Part shown: piece by piece, positions 48,072-56,699 of the stretch
Layout: each line of letters opens with the position of its first letter
How positions within the stretch are numbered: the first letter of the stretch is position 1
Assembly: GCF_003226555.1 (NCBI RefSeq)
Contig: NZ_QKQS01000003.1
Coordinates: 62,001-126,000, forward strand
Direction of reading: 5' to 3'
Source: Rhodopseudomonas palustris
Lineage (GTDB): Bacteria; Pseudomonadota; Alphaproteobacteria; Rhizobiales; Xanthobacteraceae
Length of the DNA: 64,000 bases
Translations under genes and position numbers: made by a program
The notes under the pieces: generated by a model
The model's database searches: none
Seen by the model: the letters and a program-made list of their open reading frames with translations, nothing else
What the model was told of the DNA's origin: nothing

Positions 48072-49595
48072 ATGCTGACCCGCCGACATTTGCTCGCTGC
48101 GGCTCTTGCATCTGCGGTGATCCCGGCTGCTCGTGCGAGTGACCGCACTCTTCGCGTCGTCGGAGCCACCGGTCTGGCCGGTGAGGACGCAACCGTCTCT
48201 CCTTATCTGGTGCAGAATCTCGAGGTCGGTGAGGGGCTGTTCAGGGTCGGGCCTCTCGGTAGGATCGAGCCCTGCCTGGCGATCGCGAGCGAGACGTCGG
48301 CCGACGGATTGACGTGGCGGTTTTCGCTCGATCCGTCCGCACCGTTTCACGACGGAACGAAGGTGTCGTCCGAGATCGTGGCGTCCAGCATCGGTCGCGC
48401 GCGGCAGATCCCGGCATCGGCCTTGTATCGCGCGCCGATCGGTTCGATCGCCGCAGAGGACGACAGCGTCGTCGTCCGTCTCGACAGGCCCTTCGCGATT
48501 CTGCCGGCGATCCTGGCCGCGGCCTCTTCGATCATCCTGGCTCCGTCATCCTACGCGGCGGCGGGGCAGGTAGGGATTCCGGTCGGCACGGGGCCGTTCA
48601 AGATCGACTCATTGGTCGACAACAACATCCTCGAATTGTCCTCCGCGAGGCGCCAAGCCTCTCCCGCTGCGATCGCGCGCGTGCGTTACTTGGCGGTGAC
48701 GGACGCGGACACGCGCGCCCGCATGGTGGAATCCAGGGACGCGGAGATCGCCTATGTGGTTTCGCCGATCGCTGCCGAGCGGCTGGCGCGCAATTCCAGC
48801 CTGTGCGTCGTCCGAACTCCGGCCCCGCGTCTGCGCTACGTGATGGTCAATGCCGCAGACGCGCGGTTGTCCGACATCCGGGTGCGCCGGGCGTTGTCGC
48901 TGGCGCTCGACCGCGCGGCCGCCGCACGGGCGGTGCTGCGCAATCCCGGCGCTGCAGCGACGGGGCTGATGCCGCCGATCCTGCCCGAATGGAGTTCGCC
49001 GGGCGCCGCAACGCTGGACTACAATCTTGCCGAGGCCGAAGCGTTGCTTCAGGCCGCCGGATGGGAGCGTCAGGCCGAAGGCCCGCGCCGGCGCGGCGAG
49101 CAGCGCCTGGCGTTCACGCTCAGCACTTATGCGATGCGGCCGGAATTGCTGCCTCTGGCGACAGTCATGCAGGCGCAATGGCGCAAGATCGGCGTCGATG
49201 TGGCGATCGAGACGGTGATGCCGGAGCGGATTCTGCAGAAGTCGCGGCATGGCAGTCTCGAACTCGGACTGATGACGCGATCGTATTTTGCCGTGCCGGA
49301 CCCGGTCGCGACGCTGGCGGACGATTTCCTCTCAACATCGTCCGCCCGCGGCTGGGGCGCGGTGGGATGGAGCTCGCACGAGCTCGACGATGCGCTGCTC
49401 GGCTACGAGTCCACATCCTCCGAGCCGGTTCGCACGGCGGCGCGACAGACCATCACGCGCATCCTGCTCGACGAGCTGCCGATCATTCCCCACTCCTGGT
49501 ACGAACATGTGCTCGCCCACACCAGGCAGGTGACAGGCGTGATCAGCGATCCGTTCGAAGCCAGTTTTCGGATCAGCCGGATGCAATGGGCATGA
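48072..49595 (+). CDS. Periplasmic substrate-binding protein, NikA/DppA family (SBP family 5)
   Basis: This 507-residue protein starts 'MLTRRHLLAAALASAVIPAARAS', a Tat-like signal with RR. Family 5 features are 'VSPYLVQNLEVGEGLFRVGPLGRIEPCLA', 'WRFSLDPSAPFHDGTKV' and 'VRRALSLALDRAAAARAVL'. This family binds peptides, opines or nickel chelates. It is the first gene of the transporter section, with an ATGA overlap to the next permease. Nickel-chelate binding is inferred from the NikR-type operator. Confidence 0.9.
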   Translation: MLTRRHLLAAALASAVIPAARASDRTLRVVGATGLAGEDATVSPYLVQNLEVGEGLFRVGPLGRIEPCLAIASETSADGLTWRFSLDPSAPFHDGTKVSSEIVASSIGRARQIPASALYRAPIGSIAAEDDSVVVRLDRPFAILPAILAAASSIILAPSSYAAAGQVGIPVGTGPFKIDSLVDNNILELSSARRQASPAAIARVRYLAVTDADTRARMVESRDAEIAYVVSPIAAERLARNSSLCVVRTPAPRLRYVMVNAADARLSDIRVRRALSLALDRAAAARAVLRNPGAAATGLMPPILPEWSSPGAATLDYNLAEAEALLQAAGWERQAEGPRRRGEQRLAFTLSTYAMRPELLPLATVMQAQWRKIGVDVAIETVMPERILQKSRHGSLELGLMTRSYFAVPDPVATLADDFLSTSSARGWGAVGWSSHELDDALLGYESTSSEPVRTAARQTITRILLDELPIIPHSWYEHVLAHTRQVTGVISDPFEASFRISRMQWA

Positions 49596-50530
49596 TCGAG
49601 CTCGCGGCACGGATGCTCGCTCGGTTGCTGCTCCGAATGGTCGGGGTGACGCTGGTTCTGGTGTCGCTCAGTTTCATGATGGTCGAATATCTTCCGGGCG
49701 ACGTCGCCTTTCAGGTGGCCGCCGCGCGGTACGACGTGGAAAACGTCACGCCGGATGTCGAGGCGGCGGTTCGGCGCGAGCTGGGTCTCGATCAGCCGGC
49801 CGCCGTGCGCTTCGGCAAGTGGCTCGGAGCGCTCGCGCGCGGCGATCTCGGCCGGTCCGTGGTCACCCATCAGCCGGTCGCCGCGATGCTGGACGCCCCG
49901 CTGCGACGCACGCTGCTGCTGGTGGCGCTGTCGATCCCCATCTCGGTGGCATTCGGCATCCCCCTCGGCCTCTGGCTCGGCCGAACGCCTTCCGGCCTGA
50001 CGGTCGCCAAGCTGTCGGGGGCGTTGGCGTCCGGAACGCCGACCTACGTGATCGGTCTGCTTCTCGTCCTGATCGTCTCCATCAAATGGAACATGCTGCC
50101 ATCCGCCGGTTACGGCGGCGCTGCGTTTCTGGTTCTGCCGGCGGCCACGCTCGCTTTGCGCGGGATGGTCCGCATCGCGCTGTTCACCGCGGTCTGTATC
50201 GCTGAGGCGTTGGAGCATCCCAGCATCGGCTTCGCCCGCATGAAAGGGCTCGGTGAAACGGCCGTATTGGTTGGGCACGCCCTGCCGATGTCGTCGACAC
50301 CGATCATCGCTTTCGTCTTTGCGACACTCGCGGCTCACCTCGAGGGTACGGCCGTCGTCGAGCAGTTGTTCGCCTATCCCGGACTGGGGAAGTTGCTGGT
50401 GGATTCGGTGCTGGCGCGGGACGTGCCGATGATGCAGGCCTGCGCCCTCGTGGTGGGCATGCTGATCGTCGTCTGCAACACGCTCGCCGAGTTCAGTGTT
50501 CGGCTGTTCGACCGCCGGACGAGAACATGA
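49592..50530 (+). CDS. ABC transporter permease, NikB/DppB type
   Basis: This 312-residue inner-membrane permease has five or six hydrophobic helices and the family's periplasmic segment 'DVEAAVRRELGLDQPAAVRFGKWLGALARGDLGRSV'. The cytoplasmic EAA-like loop is 'ALEHPSIGFARMKGLGE'. The ATG at 49592 overlaps the binding-protein stop as ATGA. An ATG 6 nt upstream is also in frame. Confidence 0.92.
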   Translation: MIELAARMLARLLLRMVGVTLVLVSLSFMMVEYLPGDVAFQVAAARYDVENVTPDVEAAVRRELGLDQPAAVRFGKWLGALARGDLGRSVVTHQPVAAMLDAPLRRTLLLVALSIPISVAFGIPLGLWLGRTPSGLTVAKLSGALASGTPTYVIGLLLVLIVSIKWNMLPSAGYGGAAFLVLPAATLALRGMVRIALFTAVCIAEALEHPSIGFARMKGLGETAVLVGHALPMSSTPIIAFVFATLAAHLEGTAVVEQLFAYPGLGKLLVDSVLARDVPMMQACALVVGMLIVVCNTLAEFSVRLFDRRTRT

Positions 50531-51300
50531 CGCGACTACAGGTAGTCGGGCTCGTGCTGATCCTGGCGATGCTGACGCTGGCCGCCATCGGACCGGCGAT
50601 CGCGCCGTCGCCGAACGAACAGGATCTGGCCAGCGCCTTGCAGCCACCGTCTTGGGACTATCTGCTCGGCACGGACGGCCTCGGCCGCAGCGTCGCCGCG
50701 CGGCTCGCGACCGGATCGCGGACGTCGCTTTTGATCGCCGTCACGGCGATGACGATCGCTCTCGTCTTGGGCACCGGCCTGGCGCTCGCCGCGGCTCTCG
50801 TGCCTCGCCTTCGCGGTCCGATCCGCTGGCTGCTCGACATCTTCCAGGCCTTTCCATCGTTCGTCGGCATTCTGCTTCTGTCCGGCATCTTCCCGCCGAC
50901 ACCGCTCACGATCGCCGTCAATGTCGCGCTGATGTCGTGGCCGGAGCCGTGCCGGGTCGCGCTCCTCGCCGCGGAGTCCGCGATGCGGAGCACAGCGGTC
51001 GAAGCCGCCGCTCTGGTGAAGCTGCCGCGTCGGTCGATTGCGCTGAAGCTGGTGCTGCCGCGTCTTGCCGATCCGCTGGCCGCGCTCGGCGCGATGCTGT
51101 TCGGCCAGGCCATCCTTCAGGTCGCGGCGCTCGGCTTTCTCGGACTCGGACTGAATCCGCCGGCGCCGGAGTGGGGCACCATGATCGCGGAGGCGCTGCC
51201 TTACATCGCGGATGCGCCGCATCTGTTGATCGCGCCATCGGCCGCCATCGTGGCCAGCGTCGGCGGCATGTTGCTGCTAGCCGATCGGGCCAAAGCATGA
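50527..51300 (+). CDS. ABC transporter permease, NikC/DppC type
   Basis: This 257-residue permease shows the NikC/DppC features 'HLLGTDGLGRSV'-like 'LLGTDGLGRSVAARLATGSR' and an EAA loop 'EAAALVKLPRRSIALKLVLPRL', then 'ALGFLGLGLNPPAPEWGTMI'. Helices number about five or six. ATGA overlaps with both neighbours mark a tight operon. Confidence 0.92.
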   Translation: MTRLQVVGLVLILAMLTLAAIGPAIAPSPNEQDLASALQPPSWDYLLGTDGLGRSVAARLATGSRTSLLIAVTAMTIALVLGTGLALAAALVPRLRGPIRWLLDIFQAFPSFVGILLLSGIFPPTPLTIAVNVALMSWPEPCRVALLAAESAMRSTAVEAAALVKLPRRSIALKLVLPRLADPLAALGAMLFGQAILQVAALGFLGLGLNPPAPEWGTMIAEALPYIADAPHLLIAPSAAIVASVGGMLLLADRAKA

Positions 51301-52757
51301 CTGCGGGCACAGAGCTGCTGATCGTCGAGCGGTTGAGCGTGACCGATCGGAGCGGCAGGACGTTGATCTCGAATGTCGACCTGCATCTGGGCAAAGGAGC
51401 GGTTCACGTCATCCTGGGTGAGACCGGCGCGGGCAAGAGTATCGTTTGCGCGGCGATTGCCGGCACGCTTCCGGCCGAACTCGACATCTCCGGCTCGGTG
51501 GTTCTTGGCGGACGGGAACTGGCCCGCCTGACCGGGAGCGAGCGCCGCGCGCTGTGGTCGCGCGATCTGTTTCTGCTGCCGCAGGAGCCGTGGAACGCGC
51601 TGGCCCAGACTCGGACTCTGCAGCGGCAATTAGCCGACATGCCTCGTTTGTTCGACGGAGCGGGTCGCGGGCGTGCAAGCCGTGTGGCACGAGGACTTCT
51701 GCAGCGCTTCGGCCTGTCGCCCGTCACCGATGGATCGAAGCTGCCCTGTGAAATTTCCGGAGGAATGGCACAGCGCGCCAGCATCGCCACCGCGTTGGCG
51801 TCACCGGCGCGCCTGATCCTGGTCGACGAACCGACCAAAGGGCTCGACGCGGCGTGCCGAGAGGAGATCGCCGAAGCGCTGCGCGTGCTGGCTTCGGAGG
51901 GCCGCTCGATTGTCGCCGTGACCCATGATCTGTCGTTCGCCCGCATGCTCGGCGGCACGCTTTCGGTGCTGCGGGACGGCGGCGTGGTCGAAACGGGCCC
52001 GACGGCGGATGTGTTGCAGGCGCCGCGAACTGACTATGTGCGCGATCTGGTCGATGCGGAGCCGTCGCGCTGGCCGCGCCGCCGCTATGCGCCCTCTGAC
52101 ACGATCTTGGAGCTGGATCGCGCCACGATCAGCGTCGGCGAGGATCGTCGTCCACTGATCACCGAGCTGTCGCTATCTGCCCGTGCCGGGGAGATCGTCG
52201 GTCTCTGCGGACCATCCGGTTGTGGCAAGACGACATTGGGGAACGTGCTGCTGAAGCTCGCCGCCCCGGCCGCGGGACGCGTGACATGGTCGCTGTCGGA
52301 CAAGCGGCGATATCAGAAGATCTATCAGAACCCGGGAGCGGCCTTCGCGCCATGGCGAACCATCGGGGCGACCGTTCGCGATGCTCTCGATCATGCGAAC
52401 GACCGTGGGCGTTCGCTTCCCCGATTGCTGCACAGCGTCGGTGTCGCGGAAAGCATTCTGGAGCGGCGGCCGCATCAGGTGTCGGGGGGCGAATTGCAGC
52501 GGATCTCGCTCGTCAGGGCGCTGCTGTGCGCTCCCGCCTTCATCTTCGCGGACGAACCCACGTCTCGGCTCGATGTCGTGACGCAACGGAAGATCATGGA
52601 TCTGCTCGCCGATATCGCGATCGCGCAGAAGATCGCGGTCGTGCTCGTCAGTCACGACGCCGATCTGATCGACCGCATGACCGAGCGCTCGATCACGATT
52701 CATCCTCTCGATCATTCGGCGCCGCTCGGCGTCCCGGCTTTTCGATCCCTGCGGTGA
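51297..52757 (+). CDS. Fused double ATPase of the nickel/peptide-type transporter (NikDE-like)
   Basis: This 486-residue protein joins two ABC modules. The first has Walker A 'GETGAGKS', signature 'ISGGMAQRASIATAL' and Walker B 'LILVDEPTKGLD'. The second (from about residue 260) has 'GPSGCGKTT', 'VSGGELQRISLVRAL' and 'FIFADEPTSRLD'. In E. coli the equivalents NikD and NikE are separate genes; the fusion supplies both on one chain. The ATG at 51297 overlaps the upstream stop. The last module is slightly shorter than usual. Confidence 0.92.
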   Translation: MTAGTELLIVERLSVTDRSGRTLISNVDLHLGKGAVHVILGETGAGKSIVCAAIAGTLPAELDISGSVVLGGRELARLTGSERRALWSRDLFLLPQEPWNALAQTRTLQRQLADMPRLFDGAGRGRASRVARGLLQRFGLSPVTDGSKLPCEISGGMAQRASIATALASPARLILVDEPTKGLDAACREEIAEALRVLASEGRSIVAVTHDLSFARMLGGTLSVLRDGGVVETGPTADVLQAPRTDYVRDLVDAEPSRWPRRRYAPSDTILELDRATISVGEDRRPLITELSLSARAGEIVGLCGPSGCGKTTLGNVLLKLAAPAAGRVTWSLSDKRRYQKIYQNPGAAFAPWRTIGATVRDALDHANDRGRSLPRLLHSVGVAESILERRPHQVSGGELQRISLVRALLCAPAFIFADEPTSRLDVVTQRKIMDLLADIAIAQKIAVVLVSHDADLIDRMTERSITIHPLDHSAPLGVPAFRSLR

Positions 52758-52762
52758 GCACC

Positions 52763-53548
52763 ATGGCCCTGAACAACTACACGCTGAAAGACGAAATCAG
52801 ATCCTATTGGTCGGCGCGCGCGGAGACCTTCGACAATTCGCCGGGCCACGGCATTCGTTCGATCGGCGAGCGGGACGCCTGGGCGAGGCTGCTTGGCGAA
52901 CACTTCGAAGGCTCCGAGGTGTCCGAGGTTCTGGAACTCGCATCGGGGACCGGCGAGATCACGGCCGTTCTGCTGTCGATGGGTCTTGCCGTGACGGCGA
53001 TCGATCTGTGCGAGCCGATGATCGCCCAAGCCGCGGCCAAACACGTCAACGCGCAGAAGCGGGTGAAATTTCATCTCGGCGATGCGGAAAACACGATGAT
53101 GCCGGATCAGCGCTTCGACGCCGTGGTGTCACGCCATCTCGTCTGGACGCTGCCCGACCCCGAAGCCGCCTTCGCCGACTGGCTGCGCGTCCTCCGGCCG
53201 GGTGGCCGGGTGGTGATCATCGATGGCGACTGGGTGACGGCGCCGAAGCGCACCTCCGCTCTGATCGCACGCCGAATCGTGGGATGGCTCGACAGATGGG
53301 GCGGAACGAAGTCCCATTCGGACGAGGACACTCATCAGCGAATCCTGTCCCAGGTGTACTTCCGGGATGGACTGCGCCGCGACCGGCTGTGTGCGATGCT
53401 CGCGGAAGCCGGCTTTGAGAACATCCGGCACGGCGGATTACAGAGCATCTGGAAAGAGCAACTGAAGACGATGTCCTTCAAGGACCGGCTGAGCCTCGGA
53501 TATTGGTATTGGCACTACTTCATCGTATCGGCGCAAAAGCCGAACTAG
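52763..53548 (+). CDS. Class I SAM-dependent methyltransferase (paralogue 2)
   Basis: This 261-residue protein carries motif I 'VLELASGTGEITA', 'AIDLCEPMIAQAA' and 'LGDAENTMMPDQRFDAVVSRHLVWTL'. It matches the first methyltransferase (47216-47995) across most of its length, for example 'LKDEIRSYWSARAETFDNSPGHG'. It begins 5 nt after the ATPase stop, so it belongs to the same operon. The product may be a methylated or aminocarboxypropylated chelator, which is inference only. Confidence 0.88.
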   Translation: MALNNYTLKDEIRSYWSARAETFDNSPGHGIRSIGERDAWARLLGEHFEGSEVSEVLELASGTGEITAVLLSMGLAVTAIDLCEPMIAQAAAKHVNAQKRVKFHLGDAENTMMPDQRFDAVVSRHLVWTLPDPEAAFADWLRVLRPGGRVVIIDGDWVTAPKRTSALIARRIVGWLDRWGGTKSHSDEDTHQRILSQVYFRDGLRRDRLCAMLAEAGFENIRHGGLQSIWKEQLKTMSFKDRLSLGYWYWHYFIVSAQKPN

Positions 53549-53582
53549 ATCGGTTTGTTTCGTGAGCAACAGCTGAACTTGA

Positions 53583-54536
53583 TCATCGTACATAGCGACT
53601 TGGTGACACGCCCTTCGCAGCAGCGAAGATTTTGCTGAAGTGGCTCAGGCTTTCAAAGCCCACGGACAGTGCAGCTTGCGTAACCGACTCGCCATCGAGC
53701 AGGAGACGTGCCGCCGCTTCCAGCCGGACTTCGCGCAGGTAGGCATGCACGGAATTGCCAACGACATGACGGAAGCCCTCTTTCAGCTTGCGCTCGTTCA
53801 ATCCAACGTGACGGGCGAGCTTCGCAATGGTCCAATCGAGATGATAACTGCTGCCGATGAGGTTCTGCGCCTGAAGGATCTTTGCGCGGTCGTTGGACTT
53901 GAAGACGCTCTTGCGTCCTGATGGGCGGCTCAAAGTGTCGACGACGATGCTGAGACTCTCCACAGCCTTGCTGTAAAGAAACAGGTTGCGCGACAGATCG
54001 TGAGCTCTCTTGCAGTCGAGGATCTCACGTGCCGTCTTCAAAAGCGCGGGAGGAGCCTTCCACCCTGCAAGCGTAACGCGTTGATCGGGCCGGCTGTGTT
54101 CGGTCAGGAGATCACCGCCGATCCGGGCGAGTGGCGCGCCGCCGGCTTTCACCAGGAACCTCTGCTCGAAACGAAGATCGATAACATTGAAACGCTGTCC
54201 GGCGACAAAACGGTTCTCGCCGCGGACCGGACCAGAGCTCGTAAACAGAACCGCCATTCCCGGCTCGACCGAAAGCGGTTTGGCGCCATCAATTGAAAGC
54301 GTCCCACGGCCATCCAGAAAGACGCTGAGCGAAAACGTGGCTGGCCCTTCCGGGTGAATGATCGCATCCTGCGCGGCGATTGCATCGATCGCATAGATCG
54401 TAACGTCATCGTCCGGCTGATCGATGCGGGTGGCGGCGGTCCAGCCGAGAGCATCGATCTCACGATCGACTGCAGCACGCCATGTCGTCTCGCTTTCGAG
54501 ACAATCGCCGAAAACCCTGTTGTCCGGAGAACACAT
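53583..54536 (-). CDS. AraC-family regulator of the adjacent iron-uptake operon
   Basis: This 317-residue protein has an N-terminal sensing part and a C-terminal AraC domain with 'LDWTIAKLARHVGLNERKLKEGF' and 'SVTQAALSVGFESLSHFSKIFAAAKGVSPSRYV'. It resembles PchR/YbtA-type regulators that activate siderophore-receptor genes when the siderophore is present. It is divergent from the TonB receptor at 54648, across a 111-bp region that must hold both promoters. The ATG at 54536 follows CGAGG; upstream in-frame starts exist at 54578 and 54596. Confidence 0.9.
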   Translation of the reverse strand: MCSPDNRVFGDCLESETTWRAAVDREIDALGWTAATRIDQPDDDVTIYAIDAIAAQDAIIHPEGPATFSLSVFLDGRGTLSIDGAKPLSVEPGMAVLFTSSGPVRGENRFVAGQRFNVIDLRFEQRFLVKAGGAPLARIGGDLLTEHSRPDQRVTLAGWKAPPALLKTAREILDCKRAHDLSRNLFLYSKAVESLSIVVDTLSRPSGRKSVFKSNDRAKILQAQNLIGSSYHLDWTIAKLARHVGLNERKLKEGFRHVVGNSVHAYLREVRLEAAARLLLDGESVTQAALSVGFESLSHFSKIFAAAKGVSPSRYVR

Positions 54537-54647
54537 GTTACCTCGATTAGCGATGTGATGTGTTCTTCGTTCTGTTTCCATCAACGTCCGTACCAAAATC
54601 GCTAGACATGATCACTCGGGCAAAGAATAGGAGATAACGACGCATTT

Positions 54648-56699
54648 GTGGTCTTCGGGAAAATAGAAATGTTCTTAAAAGCCTCGTGGTTGGCCGCGAT
54701 CTCAAGCCTAACTTTGATTGCTTCTAATCACAGCCTGAGAGCACAAACAGCCTCGTCCACACAAATTCCGCTCGACACAATTTCGGTCACGGCAAACAAG
54801 CGAGAGCAGGCGATCGATAAGGTCGATGGCGGCGTCTCCGTAGCGACAGCGGCGGAATTGCGTGAGAAGAACGTTCGCAGTGTCGATGATTTGCAGAAAG
54901 TGTTTCCGGGCCTGGTGATCAACAGCCGCGGCACCAACGTCTACGCGAACTTCACGATACGCGGTATGTCGTCTCCGGATTACTACAGCCCATCCGTGCA
55001 GGTTTATGTCGACGGCGTACCGCAGGCGTCGTCCGCGATGGTCCAGACGCTGGACAACGTCGAGCGCGTCGAGTTTCTGCGGGGTCCGCAGGGCTCACTC
55101 TATGGCCGCAATGCGTTCGGCGGCGTCATCAACATCATCACCCGAAAGCCGCGCGAGTCCACGGCGACCGTGTTTGGAACAGCGGCCAATCGACTATTCG
55201 CGGCCGGTGTGAACGCGACCGGCGTTCTCATTCCCGAGACGCTGTTCTTTGATCTGTCGGTCAAGGAGACACATCGGGTCGGGCAGCTCAAGGACAGCAA
55301 TGGCGGCAACAATCACATCGACGGTTCCGACGATTTCTTCGGCCGGGTTGGATTGCGATATGCACCGCTCGGCGGCCCGTTTGACGCGAATATGTGGGTG
55401 TCTCGCGATCACTTGCGATCGCGCGAAGAGAATGCCGTCCTCGATAGTGACGTCGCCAACCGCATCTATCGCAGTTCCATCCTCGGGCCATACAATGAAT
55501 TGACGCGGCATACGACCAATGCCGGCATATCGTGGAATTATCGCTTCGGCGACATGACGCTGTCGAGCACGACATCGTTCCAAGACGTCGATCTGCAACG
55601 AAAGCTCTTCGGCGGCGAATATCCGGAGACGGATCGCAATTTTTATCAGGAAATGAAGTTGACCTACGACGGTGGCGGTCCGCTGAAGGGTGTGGTCGGC
55701 GCGTCGTATTGGAACGACTGGTTCACGCGTAATGCGATGCCAGGCACGCCCTATGCGAGCCGCAATAAGGTGGAGAGCCGCAGCGCCGCCGTGTTCGGCG
55801 AATTCACCTACGCGCTGACCGATCGGCTTGACGTCACGGCGGGCGCGCGGGGCGCATACGACTGGTCGTCGGTCGATTTCAGCGGCCTCGATTTTGCGAC
55901 CTTCGGATCGATGGCCTTCGACGAAAGGGCCAGCTTCACCAGCTTTCAGCCCAAGGTGTCGCTCGGCTACCAGTTGACCGATCAGGTGCGTCTCTACGGC
56001 CTGATCTCGGAAGGGTACAAGGCAGGCGGATTCAATCACGCTGTCTCGTTCGCCGCCGACGCGCTTCCCTACAAGCCGGAGACGGCCTGGAACTATGAAA
56101 TCGGCGCGCGTACGTCGCTGTTCGGCGGCGTGCTCACGCTGTCGACGGCGCTTTATCACATCGACTCCAAGGACAAGCAGATTTATGTCGGGCCTGTCGG
56201 CATGCAGGTGATCCGCAACGCAGGTGAGGCACGAAGCCAAGGGATCGAGGTCGAAGCCGTGCTCAAACCGACCGATCGCCTGACGTTGACGGCGAATGCG
56301 GCGTTCGGCCGATCTGAATTTACGGAGTTCGTCGATCCGTTGAGCGGCGTGAACTACACCGGAAACCGTGTGCCGTTTGCGCCGGATGTGACCGCGAACT
56401 TAAGCAGCCGCTATCAGGTTGATCAGAACGTCCTTCCCGGGCAACTGTACCTGAGCGGGGCGGTCCACGCGGTCAGCCGTAGCTATTTCGATGAGGCCAA
56501 TAGCCTGTCGCAGGGCGCTTTTGCGACCTATGACGCAGCGGTGGAGTTCGTCTTCGACCAGGGGCCGGCGCTTCGGATCTTTGCGGAGAACCTGACGGAC
56601 GAGGCATATCGGACGCACAGCTACCGGTATCTCGGCACAACGTTGAGCGTGGTTGGGCAGGGCCGTTTGATCGGCGCATCAATGCGGATGCAGTTCTGA
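54648..56699 (+). CDS. TonB-dependent siderophore receptor (FyuA-like)
   Basis: This 683-residue receptor (GTG 54648; an ATG at 54669 is alternative) has a signal peptide, a plug with 'VQVYVDGVPQASSAMVQTLDNVERVEFLRG' and 'QGSLYGRNAFGGVINIITRKP', and a barrel ending in 'GASMRMQF'. It is of the FyuA/catecholate-phenolate receptor kind. With the divergent AraC regulator and the downstream transporter, uptake of a foreign iron-siderophore is likely. Its stop overlaps the next start as TGATG. Confidence 0.9.
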   Translation: MVFGKIEMFLKASWLAAISSLTLIASNHSLRAQTASSTQIPLDTISVTANKREQAIDKVDGGVSVATAAELREKNVRSVDDLQKVFPGLVINSRGTNVYANFTIRGMSSPDYYSPSVQVYVDGVPQASSAMVQTLDNVERVEFLRGPQGSLYGRNAFGGVINIITRKPRESTATVFGTAANRLFAAGVNATGVLIPETLFFDLSVKETHRVGQLKDSNGGNNHIDGSDDFFGRVGLRYAPLGGPFDANMWVSRDHLRSREENAVLDSDVANRIYRSSILGPYNELTRHTTNAGISWNYRFGDMTLSSTTSFQDVDLQRKLFGGEYPETDRNFYQEMKLTYDGGGPLKGVVGASYWNDWFTRNAMPGTPYASRNKVESRSAAVFGEFTYALTDRLDVTAGARGAYDWSSVDFSGLDFATFGSMAFDERASFTSFQPKVSLGYQLTDQVRLYGLISEGYKAGGFNHAVSFAADALPYKPETAWNYEIGARTSLFGGVLTLSTALYHIDSKDKQIYVGPVGMQVIRNAGEARSQGIEVEAVLKPTDRLTLTANAAFGRSEFTEFVDPLSGVNYTGNRVPFAPDVTANLSSRYQVDQNVLPGQLYLSGAVHAVSRSYFDEANSLSQGAFATYDAAVEFVFDQGPALRIFAENLTDEAYRTHSYRYLGTTLSVVGQGRLIGASMRMQF

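Noticed and set aside
54537-54647. Fur or Irr box in the AraC/receptor divergent region
   Set aside because: I looked for GATAATGATAATCATTATC-like and TTTAGAA-N3-TTCTAAA-like sequences and found no match good enough to report.
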